A DNA stretch of 8,353 bases from NCBI GenBank assembly GCA_050701635.1, contig JBOGDF010000251.1, forward strand, positions 1 through 8,353. Reading direction: 5' to 3'. Below, in pieces: positions 4,685 to 8,353 of this stretch. Position numbers and translations under genes: made by a program. The notes under the pieces were generated by a model. It had not been told where the DNA came from and ran no database searches. It saw only the letters and a list, made by a program, of their open reading frames with translations. The stretch comes from WHSM01 sp050701635. Lineage in GTDB: Bacteria; Actinomycetota; Actinomycetes; Mycobacteriales; Micromonosporaceae. Every line of letters starts with the position of its first letter. Position 1 is the first letter of the stretch.

Positions 4685-7600
4685 ATGACCGCTGCAGGCA
4701 CCCCTTCAGTCCCGGCGCAGGGGCTCTACCGGCCCGAGTACGAGCATGATGCGTGCGGTTTCGCCTTCGTGGTCGACGTGAAGGGACGCCGCAGCCACAC
4801 CACGGTCCAACAAGGGCTGGGCGCGCTGCGCCGGATGGAGCACCGGGGCGCCGCCGGCGCGGATCCGAACTCCGGCGACGGCGCCGGGATCCTGGTGCAG
4901 ATCCCCGACGGATACCTCCGCGACGTGGTCGCCCCCCGGGCCGGCATCGAGCTGCCCGAGCCCGGCCGGTACGCCACCGGGCTGGTCTTCCTCCCCGACG
5001 ACGACGATGCCGCCGCGCGGGCGGTAAGGATCATCGAGAAGTACGCCGCCGGCGAAGGCGCCGAGGTGCTGGGCTGGCGCGACGTACCCACCGACGCGCG
5101 GGACGTGGGCGCCACCGCGGCGTCGGTCGCGCCCCGGATCCGGCAGGTCTTCCTGTCCGCCGGCGAGCGCAGCGGGCTGGAGCTGGACCGGGTGGCGTAC
5201 TGCGTGCGGAAGCTCTCCGAGCGGGAGACCGCCGAGCGCGGGATCGCCACGTACTTCCCGTCGCTGTCCTCGCGCACCATGGTCTACAAGGGAATGCTGA
5301 CCCCCGACCAGCTCGCCGACTTCTACCCAGAGCTGCGCGACGAGCGCCTCACCAGCGCGATCGCGATGGTGCACAGCCGGTTCTCCACCAACACGTTCCC
5401 GTCCTGGCCGCTGGCGCACCCGTACCGGATGGTGGCGCACAACGGCGAGATCAACACCATCCGCGGCAACCGCAACTGGATGGCCGCCCGGCAGGCGCTG
5501 CTGGACAGCGACCTGATCCCCGGCGGGCTGAAGCGGCTGTTCCCGGTGTGTACGCCGTCCGCGTCGGACTCCGCCAGCTTCGACGAGGTGCTCGAGCTGC
5601 TGCACCTGTCCGGGCGCAGCCTGCCGCACGCGATGCTGATGATGATCCCCGAGGCATGGGAGAACGACGAGGAGATGCAGCCCGCGCGGCGGGCGTTCTA
5701 CCAGTTCCACGCCTGCCTGATGGAGCCGTGGGACGGCCCCGCCTGTGTCGCGTTCACCGACGGCGAGGTGATCGGCGCCGTGCTGGACCGCAACGGGCTG
5801 CGGCCGGCGCGCTGGTGGCGTACCGCCGACGACGTGGTGATCCTGGCCAGCGAGGCGGGCGTGGTCGACGTCGACCCGGCCGACGTGGTGGCCAAGGGCC
5901 GGCTGCAGCCGGGCCGGATGTTCCTGGTCGACACCGTTGCCGGCAAGGTGGTCGACGACGACGAGATCAAGGCCCAGCTCGCCCACGAAGCCCCGTACGC
6001 CGACTGGCTGCACGCCGGGCTGATGCGGCTGTCCGAGCTGCCCGAACGCGAGCACGTCGTCTACACCCACGACTCGGTGCTACGCCGCCAGCAGACCTTC
6101 GGCTACACCGAGGAGGAGCTGAAGCTGCTGCTGGAGCCGATGGCCCGGGTGGGCGCCGAGCCGATCGGCTCGATGGGCACCGACACCCCGATCGCGGTGC
6201 TCTCGCAGCGACCGCGGCTGCTCTACGACTACTTCACGCAGCTCTTCGCCCAGGTCACCAACCCGCCGCTGGACGCGATCCGGGAAGAGCTGGTGACCAG
6301 CCACGCCGGCACCATCGGCCCCGAGCAGAATCTGCTCGCCCCCGGTCCGGCGAGCTGCCGGCGGATCGTGCTGCCGTACCCGGTGATCGACAACGACGAG
6401 CTGGCGAAGATCCTGCACATCGACGACGACGGCGACAAGCCGGGTTTCAAGGCGGTACGCGTCTCGGGCCTGTACCGGGTACGCGAGGGCGCCCGCGGCA
6501 TGAAGGCCCGGATCACCGAGATCTGCCGGCACGTGTCGGAGGCGATCGAGGACGGGGTACGCATCCTGGTGCTCTCCGACCGGGACTCCACCGCGGATCT
6601 GGCGCCGATCCCGTCGCTGCTGCTCACCGCCGCCGTACACCAGCATCTGGTACGCGAGAACACCCGCGCCCAGGTCTCGCTGGTCGCCGAGGCGGGCGAC
6701 TGCCGCGAAATCCACCACGTCGCGCTGCTGCTCGGGTATGGCGCGTCGGCGATCAACCCGTACCTCGGGTTCGAGTCCATTGAGGACATGATCGCCACCG
6801 GGCGGCTCACCGGTATCGAAGCGTCGAAGGCGATCCGCAACTACGTGAAGGCGCTCGGCAAGGGCGTGCTGAAGATCATGTCGAAGATGGGGATCTCCAC
6901 GGTGGCCTCGTACACCGGTGCCCAAGTCTTCGAGGCGGTCGGTCTAGCGGGGCGGCTGGTGCAGCGCTACTTCGCCGGTACGGACAGCCGGATCGGCGGC
7001 GTCGGGCTGGAGCAGATCGCCCGCGAGGTAGCCGAGCGGCACGCCCGCGCCTGGCCCGCCAACCCGGCCGAGCGGGCGCACCGCCGGCTGGACATGGGCG
7101 GGGAGTACCAGTGGCGACGCGAGGGCGAGGTGCACCTGTTCAACCCGGAGACGGTGTTCCTGCTGCAGCACGCCACCCGTTCCCGGCAGTACGAGCTGTT
7201 CAAGGAGTACACGACCACGGTCGACGGGCTGGCCGCCGACGCCGCCTCGCTGCGGGGCCTGTTCCGGTTCCGCGACGGCGCGCGCCCGCCGGTCCCGCTC
7301 GAGGAGGTCGAGCCGGTCGAGGCGATCGTGAAGCGGTTCAACACCGGCGCGATGTCGTACGGGTCGATCTCGGCCGAGGCGCACACTGACCTGGCGATCG
7401 CGATGAACCGGCTCGGCGGGCGTTCCAACACCGGCGAGGGCGGCGAGGACATCGACCGGCTGTACGACCCGGCGCGGCGTTCGGCGATCAAGCAGGTCGC
7501 CAGCGGCCGGTTCGGGGTGACCAGCGAATACCTGGTCAACGCCAGCGACATCCAGATCAAGATGGCGCAGGGCGCCAAGCCCGGCGAGGGCGGCCAGCTG

Positions 7601-8353
7601 CCCGGCAACAAGGTGTGGCCGTGGATCGCGCGTACCCGCCACTCGACGCCGGGGGTCGGGTTGATCTCGCCGCCGCCGCACCACGACATCTACTCGATCG
7701 AAGACCTCAAGCAGCTGATCTACGACCTGAAGAACGCCAACCCGGCGGCCCGGATCCACGTCAAGCTGGTCTCCGAAATCGGGGTAGGCACAGTCGCCGC
7801 TGGAGTGGCGAAGGCGCACGCCGACGTGGTGCTGATCTCCGGCCACGACGGCGGCACCGGCGCGTCCCCGATGAACTCCCTCAAGCACGCCGGTACGCCG
7901 TGGGAGCTCGGGCTCGCGGAGACCCAGCAGACGCTGCTGCTCAACGGGCTACGGGACCGGGTGACCGTACAGGTCGACGGGCAGATGAAGACCGGCCGGG
8001 ACGTGGTGGTCGCCGCGCTGCTGGGCGCCGAGGAGTACGGGTTCGCCACCGCGCCGCTGATCGTGCAGGGCTGCGTGATGATGCGGGTCTGCCATCTCGA
8101 CACCTGCCCCGTGGGGATCGCCACCCAGAACCCGGAGCTGCGCAAGCGCTACACCGGCACCCCGGAGTTCGTGGAGAACTTCTTCACCTTCCTCGCCGAG
8201 GAGGTACGCGAATACCTCGCCGCGCTCGGCTTCCGCTCCCTGGACGAGGCGATCGGGCGGACCGAGCTGTTGGACCTGCGCCCCGCGGTGGAGCACTGGA
8301 AGGCCGCCGGGCTCGACCTGGCGCCGGTGCTGCACGTGCCGGAGCTGCCGGCC
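4685..8353 (+). CDS. gltB: Glutamate synthase (NADPH-type) large subunit, 3' end cut by window
   Basis: The large (alpha) subunit of GOGAT hydrolyses glutamine and transfers the ammonia to 2-oxoglutarate, giving two glutamates; electrons arrive from the small subunit GltD. In the window 1223 codons are open without frameshift. The family has about 1500 residues, so roughly 300, mainly the C-terminal beta-helix (GXGXG) domain, are missing. A short 23-residue propeptide precedes Cys24 (ACGFAFVVD), the expected nucleophile after processing. The class II amidotransferase domain (about 24-430) shows HRGAAGADPNSGDGAG (53-68), SRFSTNTFPSWPLAHPYR (from 231) and HNGEINT with Asn253-Gly254. The central linker domain follows. 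The FMN-binding synthase domain (from about 860) includes MSYGSISAEAH (from 890), GRSNTGEGGED, KPGEGGQLPG and SGHDGGTGASP. The 3Fe-4S cysteines are Cys1130, Cys1136 and Cys1141 in the pattern Cx5Cx4CPVG. gltD is expected directly downstream. Confidence 0.98.
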   Translation, partial: MTAAGTPSVPAQGLYRPEYEHDACGFAFVVDVKGRRSHTTVQQGLGALRRMEHRGAAGADPNSGDGAGILVQIPDGYLRDVVAPRAGIELPEPGRYATGLVFLPDDDDAAARAVRIIEKYAAGEGAEVLGWRDVPTDARDVGATAASVAPRIRQVFLSAGERSGLELDRVAYCVRKLSERETAERGIATYFPSLSSRTMVYKGMLTPDQLADFYPELRDERLTSAIAMVHSRFSTNTFPSWPLAHPYRMVAHNGEINTIRGNRNWMAARQALLDSDLIPGGLKRLFPVCTPSASDSASFDEVLELLHLSGRSLPHAMLMMIPEAWENDEEMQPARRAFYQFHACLMEPWDGPACVAFTDGEVIGAVLDRNGLRPARWWRTADDVVILASEAGVVDVDPADVVAKGRLQPGRMFLVDTVAGKVVDDDEIKAQLAHEAPYADWLHAGLMRLSELPEREHVVYTHDSVLRRQQTFGYTEEELKLLLEPMARVGAEPIGSMGTDTPIAVLSQRPRLLYDYFTQLFAQVTNPPLDAIREELVTSHAGTIGPEQNLLAPGPASCRRIVLPYPVIDNDELAKILHIDDDGDKPGFKAVRVSGLYRVREGARGMKARITEICRHVSEAIEDGVRILVLSDRDSTADLAPIPSLLLTAAVHQHLVRENTRAQVSLVAEAGDCREIHHVALLLGYGASAINPYLGFESIEDMIATGRLTGIEASKAIRNYVKALGKGVLKIMSKMGISTVASYTGAQVFEAVGLAGRLVQRYFAGTDSRIGGVGLEQIAREVAERHARAWPANPAERAHRRLDMGGEYQWRREGEVHLFNPETVFLLQHATRSRQYELFKEYTTTVDGLAADAASLRGLFRFRDGARPPVPLEEVEPVEAIVKRFNTGAMSYGSISAEAHTDLAIAMNRLGGRSNTGEGGEDIDRLYDPARRSAIKQVASGRFGVTSEYLVNASDIQIKMAQGAKPGEGGQLPGNKVWPWIARTRHSTPGVGLISPPPHHDIYSIEDLKQLIYDLKNANPAARIHVKLVSEIGVGTVAAGVAKAHADVVLISGHDGGTGASPMNSLKHAGTPWELGLAETQQTLLLNGLRDRVTVQVDGQMKTGRDVVVAALLGAEEYGFATAPLIVQGCVMMRVCHLDTCPVGIATQNPELRKRYTGTPEFVENFFTFLAEEVREYLAALGFRSLDEAIGRTELLDLRPAVEHWKAAGLDLAPVLHVPELPA

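Noticed and set aside
4706..6070. 454-codon minus-strand open frame inside gltB
   Set aside because: It is a GC-rich shadow of gltB with a low-complexity His/Val/Gly/Arg composition and no start context.
4753..6783. 676-codon plus-strand open frame inside gltB
   Set aside because: It is in a different frame from the conserved gltB product and is extremely Arg/Ala/Pro-rich, as expected of a shadow.
1..8353. tRNA or rRNA genes, CRISPR arrays, insertion sequences, attachment sites
   Set aside because: No cloverleaf-like segment, spaced repeat array, terminal inverted repeats or transposase or integrase motifs were seen.

Overview
The window looks like chromosomal DNA from a high-GC actinobacterium. 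GC is very high, third codon positions are almost always G or C, GTG starts are common and several starts appear leaderless. Gene content and codon style fit Micromonosporaceae (Micromonospora-like), but that placement is an inference from general resemblance, not a search. I see no RNA gene, CRISPR array, insertion sequence or prophage.

Layout, left to right: (1) the N-terminal two-thirds of a GNAT-like acetyltransferase on the minus strand, running off the left edge; (2) a 57-bp divergent promoter region; (3) a WecG/TagA/CpsF-family glycosyltransferase on plus, whose stop lies 3 bp from the stop of (4) a GDP-L-fucose synthase on minus; (5) an 89-bp divergent control region with an imperfect 13-bp direct repeat; (6) GDP-mannose 4,6-dehydratase on plus; (7) a 119-bp intergenic stretch with three helically phased TGTGAGCG repeats; (8) a small secreted zinc metalloprotease, closed by a perfect 15-bp hairpin; (9) a 247-bp spacer and leader with palindromes, a -10-like hexamer and a strong Shine-Dalgarno; (10) the glutamate synthase large subunit gltB, cut by the right edge after 1223 codons.

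Gmd and Fcl catalyse consecutive steps from GDP-mannose to GDP-L-fucose. Here they are divergent, not in one operon. With the adjacent WecG-type glycosyltransferase they suggest a small surface-polysaccharide or glycoconjugate module. The protease appears to be an independent exported enzyme with its own promoter and terminator. gltB is ordinary nitrogen-assimilation metabolism and gltD would be expected just downstream, outside the window.

I do not see a convincing undescribed multi-gene system. The best leads are regulatory and fine-scale: the repeats in the gmd/fcl control region, the phased repeats before the protease, the protease's HExxHxxGxxE zinc motif, a hairpin with tandem rare arginine codons inside gmd, paired leaderless starts, and a GTA-CGN codon-pair habit.
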